64,000 nt of DNA. It comes from Acanthacorydalis orientalis (Eukaryota > Arthropoda > Insecta > Megaloptera > Corydalidae). Of this stretch, positions 38,285 to 51,460 are shown piece by piece. Position 1 is the stretch's first letter, and each line of letters opens with the position of its first letter. A program made the translations under genes and the position numbers. Location of the stretch: NCBI GenBank assembly GCA_034766995.1, contig CM068323.1, positions 22,952,346-23,016,345 of the forward strand, written 5' to 3'. The notes beneath the pieces were generated by a model. It was not told the DNA's origin. It did no database searches and was given only the letters and a program-made list of their open reading frames with translations.

Positions 38285-40675
38285 ATAGTTGCTCACATTT
38301 AATTTTGTCATAATTTTATCAGTAAACTTTGAAGGGTATGTATAATTATTTAAAATTATATTTTAATTCAAGAAATTCAGAAGTTTGGAGAAGTTTTTTC
38401 TGGTTTTTTAAATTTCTTTTAATAAATATATAATTAAAGACTCAATTATTGGGTATATAACTAAATTTTAATATTTTAAAAATTAGTATTTCTCATTTCA
38501 TCGTTAATGGGTAATAGAACAAATGGAAATGAATATAGGAATGGATAAACTATTTCTACTCATTTACAGATAAGTTAAACGTGAAGGGTTTTGTTTTGTT
38601 ATAAAGTTTTGTTGAGTAACTATTTGAAAATTTAGCACGAGAATCGTTAATAATTGAACATTGATCCTAAAAGTTTTTTTATAACTTGCGGGATGACTAA
38701 AAATTCATTTGTGAAACATATAGTCAGTTACGAATAATGTAATAATAATAGATATGTAAATATACTATTTAACAATTATTAATTTATGCTTTTAATTATA
38801 CTAAATAAATAAATCTGATTTTGATTTATAGTTATTTGAAGTTTCAACACTTTTACACAAAAATCATTTCGAAAGATATTTCTATAAGTTATGACCCGTT
38901 TCATTTTGTTTACACCACGTGGTATTTATTTGTTAACCTAGCAATAAATCTTTTCCTGAATCAAAACCCTTATACACGTTAGTCATTTTTCATTATAAAA
39001 ATATATCCTTAACGGTACACACAGAGGATGTTAAAATATATATAAAAAAAATTCTAAAATAAACCGTCATAAAAAAGTGCTGTAAAATATTATATGGTAT
39101 GTAACCCTTACACGTATTTTCCAAGAGTGCGTATGTACTACCCTTACCATAAGTGAGAAGTGAAAGTAGTTGAGAATACCATAAATACTTTAGTGTCCTC
39201 CAAACATTTTCCTACGTTCAACACTAACTGCACGAATAAAATAATATTTTACAGCGCGTTTTATTGTTTGTTTTATGTAGTTTCATGTGGAAGAACAATT
39301 TTTATATTCGAGAAATAAACGAGAATTGTTAATATATTTTATGAACATTTCTATTAATCATTTTTCAGATATTTCTTTATTTTTTCACTCTTCTTCGTCG
39401 CTATTTTCATTAATTTATTGATTTAATTTTATGTTTCTTTATAGATTAATGATTTATATATACAATATGTAATAATTATGTTAGTTGGGACTCATTATTA
39501 ACATAGTATCATTTTTTTTCTATTAGTTTTTTTTATTATAAATCATATCTAAGTTTATACTGACATAATAATTCAAAGAGACAAATTACAAAAACCGAAA
39601 ATAAAAAATGAGTAAAATTATATTAAACTGAAATTGTGTTCTTATTTTTGTAACATTTATGTCTGTACTGACCACGATATTTTTATTATAATATCTGTGT
39701 ACCACATTTTCTACAGTATTGAGTAGTTGAAAAAGCAATAAATTACTTGTTGTTTGAACTCAATGTCACGTATACAATTTTTATTCTTCATATCTACCAT
39801 TTATCAACTCTAATTCTTCACATCTACCATTTATATTTTTAAACATTTTCAATTTAATAATATTACGTAATTTATATAAACAATACAATTAAAACTTCGA
39901 TATTAATCTCATAGAACAATTTATCTTTGTAAATGTTCCTATAAAAAAAACTCTCTAATAGTTCATAAATAATGTTATCATCTCACTAACTCGGTGACAA
40001 TTCTCAGACATATGATCATGAAACGTGACAGTTTAGAACTCGACAAGTTTCTTTACTGTTAGGCTTCACGTGCACTCTATTTTTCATGTACATTCAAGTA
40101 TCTTTAGTATGAAGAAAACTTGAGAAATTTCGTTCGATTTCTGAGAAATATAATCTATTTATTAAATAAATTGTTACATTTTCTATTAATCCAATTAATT
40201 GTAATTAAATTATGAAAATATAATTAGAAGAAATATAGGAGGTAATGAAAAAGGGGAAAGAGGAATGAAAAATGAGTAGGGAATGAGAATCAATATAGGA
40301 CATTAAAGATGAAATATTGCAAATAAAGAAAAATTGTTTCTGATAGTTTATGAAGAATAATAGAATATTACATTATTGTTTTGGGACAGTGGTTAAATTC
40401 ATGTAAATAAAATCTTCAGAGAGCTAAAAAGTAGAAAAATTTAAATTAAATGATGAAATATGCTATAACCAACAAATAAAATTTGTCAATAGAATGAGAA
40501 AGCACTTAACTAAAACTCAAAGTTTTCCAAATATAAAAAAATTAATATAAATATATTCATCTTATTGAAAATGGTATATCTTTATTTAATTTCCTGCGAC
40601 AAAATTTAAAATCACATGAAGTAGTTCTATTTATCTTCATTTTATTTCAATTAAAGATTGATATTTATTTTCCCA

Positions 40676-40735
40676 TTATATATATATATATATACATGAG
40701 TGTGTGTGTGGATTTGTATGTGTGTATATATGGAG
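40676..40735. repeat. Compound (TA)n and GT-rich repeat
   Basis: TA run at 40676-40694, then imperfect GAGTGTGTGTGTGG and GTATGTGTGTATATATGG. Confidence 0.85.
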
Positions 40736-40914
40736 TGTGTAAATTAAGTTACTATTTTGGAGAAACGGAAATCTAAGTAGTAGAAGAGTAATTATAATTT
40801 CCATTCCATACAGTTGAAAAGTTTCTTAAGAAAGAGAACGTATCTATTTTTTTGAGAGCCAGTGTGACAAATGTAAGAAGATATTTTACGTCTGTTGTTT
40901 AATTACAATGTGTA

Positions 40915-41270
40915 TACAACAGGCCCTTTGGGTCTACTCTCCGTATAACAGATCCGGCGTCTGGCGTGCAACAAAACTTGTGTGCGCGGGCTAATACCAC
41001 TTAGGCATACGGCAGCAATTAGTAAATGGCTTTTATGTACCATTTTAGCTTTCTATTTTCCACACGGGCATACCTACATCATGCACAGACACTGGCACGA
41101 TGTATCAAATTACTCGGTAATTTTAATAATCGTCTTTTACATTAAGGCTTTTGGGCGCAACCTACATACTGGCGCAACTCTGTTGTTGTTTGTTTTGCCG
41201 ACTTATAAACAGCATTTTACGTCCGCGCCGATTTGCATAGACGGATTTATTTGAATATCCAGCTTAGCGT
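40915..41270. other. Strong candidate conserved regulatory island
   Basis: GC- and CpG-richer than the flanks, and dense in recognisable binding-site words: CAATTAGTAAATGG and GCTTTTATG (homeodomain type), a perfect inverted pair AAATTAC-TCG-GTAATTT at 41107-41123, ACTTATAAACAGC (forkhead-like), and TTTGCATAG (POU octamer-like). The 90-codon frame 40982-41254 opens with a non-ATG codon and resembles no family. Enhancer function is inferred from site content only. Confidence 0.4.
41107..41123. promoter_or_regulatory. Inverted homeodomain-type site pair
   Basis: AAATTAC and its exact reverse complement GTAATTT separated by TCG. Each half carries a TAAT-type core, as expected for a cooperative paired-homeodomain dimer site. 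Binding is an inference. Confidence 0.3.
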
Positions 41271-41424
41271 TCGTTACAATATTCTGTTTTTATTTGTTCG
41301 TAGTTGATGTTTTTGTGTACAGTCGTTATGTATCTTTGACTCCCTGTTGTGTTATCATGTTTTTGTGTTTGTTTATATTATATTTTTTGTACGTGTTTAA
41401 AGATTTCACATTATATTTTTATAC

Positions 41425-41426
<2 letters not shown>

Positions 41427-41466
<40 letters not shown>
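41427..41466. repeat. (TA)n microsatellite
   Basis: Pure TA run of about 40 bp. Confidence 0.95.
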
Positions 41467-41470
<4 letters not shown>

Positions 41471-41995
41471 TATTTATGATATGATATGTATTTATACTTT
41501 TACAGAATTTTAATGTTATATTTCCATTGAAATTGAATATTCATAAAAGAAATAATACACATTTTAAAAAATAACAACAATTTCAATTTTTGAAAGTAAA
41601 CAAAAAATAATGATTAAATTAAATTTCGAAGCTGATCTACAATTTAATCTAAAATAAAGAAATAAAATATAATCAAAGATATCTTAAAACTTCACTATAT
41701 CAGTTATATTCTAAAGAAGTTCAAATACTAAAATATCAAAAAATATGTAACTTACTATCTGCTGAAATTGCCGTATCAAAAAAATCTGACAGACAAGATA
41801 TTTTAAAGTATAACTATTTCATCGTTCTTGTCTTCTATGTCTTTTTGATACAGCAATTTTTATTAATTTAACATCATTCTTAAAATAACTTGTTAGTTAA
41901 CATTTCAACGACTACAGATATTAAAAATATCTATTTGTTAAATATTTATTACAATATATAATCTGATAATGTAGCTTCATTTTTATTCTCAAATG

Positions 41996-42085
41996 AATTT
42001 TGCTCTCACACCCCAAATCACAATACTTTTTTGATAAAAAATGTTTAATAAATAATTATTAACCATGTTTTATTGTTGATTTATT
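41996..42085 (+). repeat. Dispersed repeat family, copy G
   Basis: TGCTCTCACACCCCAAATCA, ACTTTTTTGATAAAAAATG and TTTAATAAATAATTATTAACC parallel the first half of copy A block by block. The second half is lost after TTTTATTGTTGATT. Confidence 0.55.
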
Positions 42086-43120
42086 AAACATTTTGATCAA
42101 AAAAATATATAATTCTATAAAATTACAAAGGCACATATATTACTTATTAAAAAAAGTGTGGAATTCAAACAGTGTACCTTTAAACTAACTAGCTGGTCGT
42201 TGAATGTTAATTATACTTGTAAGAAACTACATAATTGAGTAATTTAAATAAAAAATCTTTAGAAAGAATATAACAGAGTTTCTAATTAAAAAATATGAAC
42301 AATTAAATATTCGTTAAATATCAATCGTATAATTATCATAACGCTAATTATTTTTTTTCGAAAATAAATATAATCAATACAAATTAATAATGTATAATAT
42401 AAAATTGAACTCGTAACAATGTTACTCTGGTTCCAGGAAAATATTCGTTTGGGCTATGGTTGACTGATAAAGCACTAACGGTAATATGGTTTCCTGTTAA
42501 GCCCGAAGAGCTCATTTTCAGCTTAATATTGCTTTTATAATACCTACAACATTTTACATTAAATTTAATAGCTCATAATTTATTCATTTTTAAGGTGCGA
42601 AAAGCGTTTTAAAAAGCAAGTGGATATTTCTGTAATGCATACTGGTTCTTGTATAAAAAGCACTCACTTTCTTAATGATTGTTAATTGAGTATAATGCAC
42701 ATCAAACATTTATTTCATATTTTACATACTTGTGCGCAATTTTAAATCTATTTAATATTTTAGAACGTTACGTTTTCGAAATACGATCATGAGATATTTC
42801 GTTAAAGGTACAAGAGATTTACTGAAATATATAATTATATTTTAATGAAATTTTTTATATTTTATAAATGATACGGTGGTAAACTTCAATAAAATGTTCA
42901 GATTATCTGTTAAATCACATTTGAATGTCGAATTAACGTCATATAAAATTTAATCCGATAAAAGAATTAGATACGGCTGTAATATATTTCATTTACAAAT
43001 TTAAAAATAAAATATATATGTATATGTATAACCGCTAGCTATTTTATTACAAACGACCTAATTTTCTTCATGTATTATGTATATATATATATAAAGGACA
43101 TTCGTATACTTATATTATTT

Positions 43121-43142
43121 TATATATATATATATATATATA
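43121..43142. repeat. (TA)n microsatellite, short
   Basis: TA run of about 22 bp; a smaller one lies at 43079-43093. Confidence 0.9.
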
Positions 43143-43590
43143 ATATGATAGTTCAGAAAATTTATAAAAACTTTTTTTTTGAATTCAATTTGTTATAGAT
43201 AATTGGATAATATTAAAAACCCGTAAGAGTAAAAAAAATTCATGTGAGAAGACAGTATGTAACGTATTGTTGTTAAGATTAGGTTAGTTCTCGAGACGAA
43301 ATATAATTTATAACTGAAATAAAAAATATCTTCAAGTGAATACCTATTTATCTATCTATCTATCTACTATCTTTATATCTATATATACCCATCTCTATAT
43401 CTCTATCATATATTCTATAAGTAGAATATTTCATAATATCACATACAAAATAAAAGTATTCACGAGGATAATATATATGGACCTATAATCTATGGTTTCT
43501 CTAATGTACTTGAAGTTATTGCCATAGTACAGTACAATATTTATTTTTTTTATATATAACAGAAATCGTCTATATCTAATACATACATGC

Positions 43591-43593
<3 letters not shown>

Positions 43594-43640
<47 letters not shown>

Positions 43641-43642
43641 TA
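43594..43642. repeat. (TA)n microsatellite
   Basis: TA run of about 49 bp with one ACA interruption. Confidence 0.95.
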
Positions 43643-43776
43643 ATAAAGTCAACTAATAAAGATGAATTTTCTAACCGTATTGTTGTTGTATATTAATATA
43701 TCTATGAAAATTATTTTAATACTATAAATAAAATATTTTTAACCACAACGTTCTTTATTTTTATCTCTTCCTACAC

Positions 43777-43779
43777 ATA

Positions 43780-43839
<60 letters not shown>
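43777..43839. repeat. (TA)n microsatellite
   Basis: TA run of about 63 bp with one ACA interruption. Confidence 0.95.
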
Positions 43840-43842
<3 letters not shown>

Positions 43843-44927
43843 TACTGTGATACCCAAATTCGACCCTTACCAAACACAAACTCAAATAAACGTTTATAAT
43901 TGAAAAAACCAACAAAAGTAAACATAATTTTTCATCATATTAAATAAATACTCGTTTGTTTTATGCATGTTTACTCGCACATTGAAAAAAATCTTTTTTA
44001 TTTTAGCATTCAATTCACGGATCTGAAAAAAAATAAGGTTATTGGATTTTGACATGGTAAATGAATCTGAAAATAAGAACAGAACCAGATAATCTCTTTG
44101 AGCGACTTCGAATGACTTTGTTCCTTTCAGAATAAAAGAAAATTTATAATGCAAAGAATCGTACTAAATTCAATCAGATTTAATATAAATTTGATATAAG
44201 GGTAGATCTATTTTCAATATCGCGTCCGTAAGACACAGTGAATCCGTTCGTGTTGAAATGCGACAGTGGAATCTGTTTAGGTCATGTAAATTAATATTGA
44301 TTTCATTAACATATTTTATTACATTCGTGAAACGATTTTCGAAGACAGTACTCTATACGTGAATCTGTTATGCAATTAGTCAGAAAAGAAATTGTTGTTA
44401 CTATGGAAATGTTTTTTTTCATTAAAATTTAATGTAAAACATGCAGAAAATAACTCACAAAAATAATATATTTTTGTAAAAAAATATGTACACGTATTTA
44501 TCTCAATACTTTCGATAAAAATTAGGAACTCCTATGTAAGAAAATATATTTTTAGAAATAATATAAGAAAACTTAAATCAATAGCAAAATAAGCTCAATA
44601 TATAAATATTAAATTATTTACTAAAATAAAAAAAACTTAAAAGTCAAACTAACATTTTTTCAATTTAAAATTATCTATGCATGAACAAAAATAATAAAAT
44701 CAGGCGAAACTCATTTTTCGTTTTTCATTTTTCTAAACACTTATAAAAGAAATATAACATTTCGCCTACGGTACTGAAAATCAATAAGTAAGGTCGTTTT
44801 TGTTTATTAGATTTTATTGATCTTCTACCAAACGAAAGCTTCTTTATAAACTCTCCATTTATTTCTGTCAACAACTGTGTTATTTTTCCAAATTTAGAAT
44901 TTTTTTATACTTTAACAAATAATACTG

Positions 44928-44944
44928 TATATATATATATATAC

Positions 44945-44977
<33 letters not shown>
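44928..44977. repeat. (TA)n microsatellite
   Basis: TA run of about 50 bp with one ACG interruption. Confidence 0.95.
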
Positions 44978-44980
<3 letters not shown>

Positions 44981-45649
44981 CAATGGAAAGTTTACACTTT
45001 TTCAACATAAAAAAAACAAGATAAATTGTTTTTTCATAGAAATATTTATTCAGTCAATGAAAGCAGTTCAGTCTTTTCATATGCTTTCACTATTTTTTCT
45101 ATTTTACGTTTTTTGAAAATTTACGGTGTTTAATTATAAATATTAAGATTCAAGAATTAAAATTAATATTTAAAAATAAGCTGTAATTTAAATACCTTCA
45201 TTTTATCTAACAAATAAATTATATTCAAATGATGATTCATTATTTCTTATGAAGTAAGTTTTGATGCATCTGTTTATTTTATATAATCAAAGATTGATAG
45301 TTTCGCAGTTTTTAATTATTTTTCTAATTTCAACCCTTTTCCTGCATATTAATTGTTTAAAAGTATATATATATATACTACAGATACTTTTCAACTTATT
45401 TTAACTACTTATTAGACTGTTTGTGTTAACATAATATTGATAAATATTACAATTACTTTTATATGTATGGACGCATCTTTATAATTTCATAGAGAAAACT
45501 ATAAATACAACGGCATACTCTCGAGATCTATAAACCATATAATACGAAAGATTATGGATTATTTTTCGATTTTTTTATTTTCATACCTGAGTACAAACAT
45601 AAAGGAAAGAATATTAAAAAAAATAATAAACGTCTCTACATGAAAACCG

Positions 45650-46065
45650 TGTATATCTATTGAAATAGATATTGATAAGTTATCATATCAAACCAAATTC
45701 GATCTGTCATCGTTCCTTAACGCAACGGTTCGTTACACAAGATACGAGACCATCGTTCAGCCGAAACTTCTTAGGTAAAAAATAAACTATAATAAAAAAT
45801 GTGACATGAGTTCAACACAATAAAAAAAAGTTTTAATCTTTTATCTCGAAATTTAGTTTCACTCCGTGTCAAGATTTTTTTTATAACACCTATCAGGACA
45901 AAGCCTTGCAAGCGACATTTATTTTCGTGTTGAAAGAAGACTTCACTAATGTCTTTGTAACGTCTATACCCATGTAGCATAATATTTGACGTACGTGGGA
46001 TGAACTTTTCAAAAGTCAACGTATCGCTCAAACTTTCATTATAATGCTTCACGCAAAATCTTTAC
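45650..46065. other. GC-richer island
   Basis: Contains CTTAACGCAACGGTTCGTTAC and CAAGCCTTGCAAGCGACA-type sequence (at about 45720 and 45898). The minus-strand frame 45771-46052 (93 codons) opens with GTG and has no recognised domain. Candidate conserved non-coding DNA; a small exon cannot be excluded. Confidence 0.3.
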
Positions 46066-46106
46066 TTCACATGAAATTCGAATATGGTTTTTCACATTAT
46101 ACATAC

Positions 46107-46108
<2 letters not shown>

Positions 46109-46146
<38 letters not shown>
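46109..46146. repeat. (TA)n microsatellite
   Basis: Pure TA run of about 38 bp. Confidence 0.95.
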
Positions 46147-46147
<1 letters not shown>

Positions 46148-46268
46148 TTGCAAATAACCAATAACATCGATCAATATACATTTTTATATATTTTGAATTT
46201 GTGATTATATACATATGGAAAATTCCACAAATGACTCTTATAAATTTGTATATAAATTCAATGATAAA

Positions 46269-46270
<2 letters not shown>

Positions 46271-46302
<32 letters not shown>

Positions 46303-46308
46303 GTGTGT
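46271..46308. repeat. Compound (TA)n and GT repeat
   Basis: TA run of about 29 bp, then AATGTGTGTG. Confidence 0.9.
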
Positions 46309-46952
46309 GAAATTGCAAATATTTAAGATAATCAATAAGACTCGTGAGAAGTTCATGGATATTTATCAAATGAGACTTGAAACATTTTGTGGAAAATCAA
46401 GTACTGTATACAACAAGTATCACTAAATCATTATCAATGTTTTTTTTGGAGAATGTTTTTATTTCAGCAGCATTTAAATACACAGAATATTAAATTAGAT
46501 TTTTAAAAAAACAAGATATTTCTTCCCATATTCATTACAAAGAAAACTTTATGCACAAAAAAGTATAAATAAACATTAGCAGAGTTTCATAATATAAAAT
46601 TTAATAATTTTTAATTAACATCTGCTAAATTTTTATTTACAAAAATTAATAAAATATCTTCAGCTTTTTTTAATTCGTAAAACAAAGTATATTTTTTATC
46701 AACATAAGTGTGTGTGTATGTGCATTATAGTTAAATATTCATAGATATGTATTAATATTTTATCAATAGTTTTAGAAGTGTTATTTATAATGATACTCCA
46801 TAACTAATCAGAAAAAAGTATAAACCTACACAACCGTCCGATAAAAACGAATTAAATGTGTTAACTGTGTATAAAACATAAAAGTAACTTTTATCGAATA
46901 ATCATATTAATTCTGATTTACTACATCCGTTCGGAAAATCACGCAACACGTA

Positions 46953-46970
46953 ATATATATATATATATAT
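46953..46970. repeat. (TA)n microsatellite, short
   Basis: TA run of about 18 bp. Confidence 0.85.
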
Positions 46971-48291
46971 AACAAAACCAATAAAAGCTCGTGTAAGAGT
47001 GCTTTTTTCCCAGCAACGAATGTACGAAATTATGCGCCTGAAACATGTTCATAAATTAAACGCTTAACGCACGGCGAATACAAAAATATATAATTACAAA
47101 CTCTGAAAATAATGTGTTAATATCATATTTCCCTGGTCGCACATTTAAAACAGGTAATCAACATATTTTCATTTTCTACGGAGGGTAGATATTAATGGAC
47201 GTTATTAAACGAAGACCGCACCTAAAACGCGGATCGAACTAATTGAGTAAATAGTTTAGAGAATATTTAATTAGGGTGAAATGTAAATTCCACCTATAAA
47301 GAAGAAAGAATAAAAACTGTTATAAAGGAAAAATGCTACATTAAAAAAACATTTACTAGTCGGTCCTTATTTTGGAATTCATTAAATAAGAAGTGAAAAC
47401 CTTGAAATAAAATTAATAAATTGAAAGATTTTAGTGTTAACTTATGTATTAATTTATAATATATTAATATATGTGTTTCATAAATATTCAATAAATTAAA
47501 TAGAAAATTCATCTTTTATTATTCAAAATATAATCGTTATGTTTATTTAATTGAATAGATAAATACAGTTTGGAATTAGCAAGTCGAATTATTAATATAT
47601 CTTAATGACAGAAGAAAAGTTTTAAGCAAACTGAAACTGAACTATAGTTCTTCATTTGAAAATTAAAAGATAAATTAGTTTTTATGTAAATTCTAATTAT
47701 ATTTTTGTTAATAATTATTTTAAGAAATTTTCAATTCTTTTTAAAAACTAATAAATATTTTTATAAATTTAATTACATGTTTCATAAAAAATCATAAAGA
47801 ATATATGTTTTCGTCTTCTATAAATATGTTATAATGGCATTTAAAAAGCATGCATTAATATAAATTAAGCACAAAAAAAACTTGCATAAAACTTAATTAG
47901 AATTATCAACACTGAAGAGAATTGCATCTACAACAAACTGTCTTGAGAAATAAGTAACAAATTAGAACACATTAATACTCTTATTTCGCACAGAGAAACA
48001 TATGATGTTAATCCTTAGGATCCGTAACTAAATCTTTTCGAGCGGATAGAAATAACGCCTGAACTTGTTTTAAGATTGTATTTGTATTGTGACGGAAACG
48101 GAAACCGTAAAGCAGACACCGTTTTAGTGCGGAGACGGTATTTTTTTATTATAGGACTCTTCTCGTTGCGCGAATGTTTGTTTCACGTTAAGATGACATT
48201 CTCATGATTTATTATTTGCGTTATGTTTTGGCAAACTTATTTTCACTTTAATGTTTTATTTATATCTACAATTATAAAAACATATTTTTAT

Positions 48292-48302
48292 TCGAATTAA
48301 AT

Positions 48303-48342
<40 letters not shown>

Positions 48343-48353
48343 ATTTAATTCGA
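48292..48353. repeat. Perfect 62-bp palindrome centred on a TA array
   Basis: Unique-sequence arms TCGAATTAAATTG (48292-48304) and CAATTTAATTCGA (48341-48353) are exact reverse complements flanking an (AT)18 core, so the whole 62 bp is self-complementary. Of the arrays I checked, only this one has unique flanks that mirror each other. Confidence 0.95.
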
Positions 48354-49436
48354 TTATATATGTAATTTATGTATTTTAAAACATTTACAAATATCAGCTT
48401 GAATTATTTCATACTAACGATTTTGTAAGAAAAATTTTAAATTTGTGCCTTTTTCTAAGTGATTGTACACTAGAAGGAGATTGTTTTACAAACAAGATTG
48501 AACAGATTGAAAAACTACTGTGATATTAATAAGCAAAAATTAAATGCAATGAATAATAAAATTATTGTGTTTAGTAAAACGGAATTAAAATAGTAAGAAA
48601 GAAAAATGACTATATGATAATTGGTATTAAATTCAGTTTAAAGGATTAAAATTTTTGCCAGTACATCTAGCTCAAAGAATTAAAAAAATATGTTAGTCAA
48701 TACAAAGATTTAAAAATGAAATCTTGTTAAAAAATATTAATGATTTAATACTTGGAATAAGTAGTGTTATATCTGGTCAAAAAAAGATACTTAAATCTTT
48801 TTAATAAAATAAAAATCCTCTTCAATGAAACTTTCATTTTACAATAACAAAACCTGACATTAATATGTGACAAAAATTTTTTTTTTAGTAAACAACAGTG
48901 TGCAAAATTATCAAAAAAAAAATAGACCGGTCATTTAATTAACAGGTATATAATTGAACATTATTTTAATTGATTTTATTTATAATTCTGTTTAAAAACA
49001 GCCAACAAAAAATGAATATATTACAATGTAAAATATTTCACTCTCTGCTGCTTCTCTGTGTTCGTTTACTAACCCTGATGGGTATCTTGTTTGCTCGGCA
49101 CTAATATTGTACTGTAATCAAATAAATTGGTTGTATCATAACGACTCCACGGGAAGTTTGTACCGTGTATACAATAACTGTATATCTCTCAAAATAGAAA
49201 TTGTAAAGTATAATTCAGCATGAATATGGAAAAATTATGATCTGAATTAAACAAAAAAATACATTTTAAATTCAGATTTTATATTATGTACGCGAAAACT
49301 AGTTCATAAATTTGATTTATGTACATTTTCAAACAATTTGGTATGAGTATTCATTATTTAAAAACATTGATATGTGTTTCAAAATCGACAAAGCAAACTC
49401 TCAAACGTTTTGTTTTGTTAATAAGTTGAATATGTG

Positions 49437-49505
49437 CGTATATATATACATGTGTGTGTGTGTATGTATGTGTGAGTGTGTATGTTTGTGTTTGTGTAAG
49501 TATGT
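49437..49505. repeat. GT-rich degenerate microsatellite
   Basis: GTATATATATACATGTGTGT, then TGTATGTATGTGTGAGTGTG and further imperfect TG repeats. Confidence 0.9.
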
Positions 49506-49856
49506 ATTGAAAGAGGACGAGGTGAACTAAAAAATGTTAAACTACCCGGAGAGAACGTGCTAAAAATTTTGAATCGTGTTTACGAACATTTATTACTGTT
49601 TGTAATTTGACTCGGTCAATGGATATATTGAAAATCGATAGAGGATGTTCCACATAGAGAAAGCTCGTTTTTTTGATGAAATAAAGTTACTTTTACCTAA
49701 TTTTATTTAATGTTATGCAGTATTTTTTATATGACTACTAATTTATCTTCTTATGTAGTTATAAGAAATATTGAAAAGAAGTTTTAGACAAAGTATACTT
49801 CAATAAAAACAAGAAACACATAATTTAAATACAAAATATAACTAAAGATATAAAAC

Positions 49857-49874
49857 TATATATATATATATATA
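49857..49874. repeat. (TA)n microsatellite, short
   Basis: TA run of about 18 bp. Confidence 0.85.
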
Positions 49875-51437
49875 ATATATATTCGACTTTTCCTATATTT
49901 ATAACTAAACGAATTCTCTTAATTAATTGTATTCACTTAAAAACATTAACGATTTAAAATAAAATGTATAAAAGTATTTTTGTTATAATATGAATTATTT
50001 AACTTAATAATAATTATCTTACTTTTAAGTATTTACATAGAAGACATATGTCTAATATTTATAAAGTAACAAAAATTACTATTTAATAATTAAATTCTAA
50101 ACTTATATAAAAAAACAAATTGCTCAGAATTGACAGAATGATAAATAATTGGGCCAGAAACTAGCAAAATATTACACTGCTTAATTTTTAAGTCTGTCAT
50201 ATTAATAAGGGTGAAAAATCAGTTAATTACACCTTCAAATCTTTATCCTGAGGTTTTAAACGATACAGAATGATCATTTTTTGAATATTTTCAAATTAAT
50301 TTACTTTAATCACTAGACAAATATGGTTGTTTCTGGGTCAGCCTTGATATTTTTTTTTCTTTTCTAATATCAAATTGATGCTAATTTTGAAATTTAGTTA
50401 TAAAAGCACCAAAGTCTCGACAGTATAAATAATCAAGATGCATACAGTTATATTATATATAAAAATACACAATTATCATTTTAAATAACTTCTATGTATT
50501 TGCAAAGATCGAATAGTTAATTAAATTTAAATTTTTCAATCACTTTCATTATTACTTTAACACTTACTCTCGCATGCTATACCTGTCTTTTTAATTAAAT
50601 TAGTGATACATAATCATAAAATGATGATAATCGCGAGACTTGTAAAAAACTAGAAAGTGATTCACAAAAAAATGATCTTTACAAAACAACGACCAATAGA
50701 TAAATCAATATCTCTTTTTGATACATTTAATAAATATAAGTGTTGATTTTTAAGTCTAGAATGATCAATATTTAACTATTTAACATTCATACAAATAAAT
50801 ATTAGAAAATATAAACGCAAAAGACCCAAATTCTATACAAAAAAATGCACTAACCCATTGAAACTCGTTACACTCTCGCAAAATAAACACATAACGCACT
50901 CAAAGAGATGTTTTCTGTATAAAATTTTCTCTATTTTTAACACGATTACAATTATACGCGTTTTATAAATTATACTTATATAATATAATTCGTAGATTTA
51001 AAAAGCTTTACAAACAATATATTTAATATGATAATAACAACAGAGCCAGTGCTAAATCTACACACGTAATAATTTACTTGTTTTGTATTACATCCTACCT
51101 GTTGTTTTAATTCAATTTCTCTGTATGAATTAAATTTTACAAAAATATGTAAATAAGGTTACAAAATTATATTTCGAAATTAATCACAATGGTTTTGTAT
51201 TCATTAAAAAAAGGTTTTATTCTTTTTTTCAAAACCGTATATTATTTGCATTAGTATGTTGTTTCGAAAAATGATCAGATTTTGATTTAAATTCTATACA
51301 CGGTTTTGTAATCACCTGCACGATATGCAATTGAATAACATGTTCAAATAATTAGCGAGCGATATTTGAATTTAAAACAGACAATTTATTGATAAATTTC
51401 TACAAAAAGGTGTGTTTTTATGATGTTTGTGTCAGAT

Positions 51438-51460
51438 TATATATATATATATATATATAT
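51438..51460. repeat. (TA)n array, left flank of MITE
   Basis: Pure TA run of about 23 bp, ending exactly at the MITE boundary. Confidence 0.9.

Larger units (their letters stand above)
34566..40905. other. AT-rich non-coding DNA
   Basis: Long featureless stretch. Frames at 35112-35306 and 37927-38118 lack recognisable content. An imperfect 30-bp-period duplication lies at 39783-39834 (ATTCTTCAYATCTACCATTT twice). A short TA run is at 34652-34669, and a minus-strand TTTTGACCTTTAGCG at 38222 may be an edge of the dispersed repeat family. Confidence 0.6.
41467..45640. other. AT-rich non-coding DNA
   Basis: No gene seen. The 43431-43652 minus frame runs through a TA array and the 43894-44154 minus frame lacks recognisable content. 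A GC-richer patch lies at about 44190-44300. TCTA tetranucleotides occur at 43350-43366 and imperfectly to 43410. Confidence 0.6.
46066..51437. other. AT-rich non-coding DNA with GC-richer patches
   Basis: GC-richer patches lie at 46975-47240 (CGCTTAACGCACGGCG, CGCACCTAAAACGCGGATCG) and 48030-48200 (GTGACGGAAACGGAAACCG, TCTCGTTGCGCG). The frame 49312-49530 runs through a GT-rich repeat. Nothing coding is recognised. Confidence 0.55.

Noticed and set aside
45771..46052. 93-codon minus-strand frame with mixed composition
   Set aside because: It opens with GTG and shows no recognisable domain. The whole surrounding 400 bp is GC-richer, which lengthens frames by itself.
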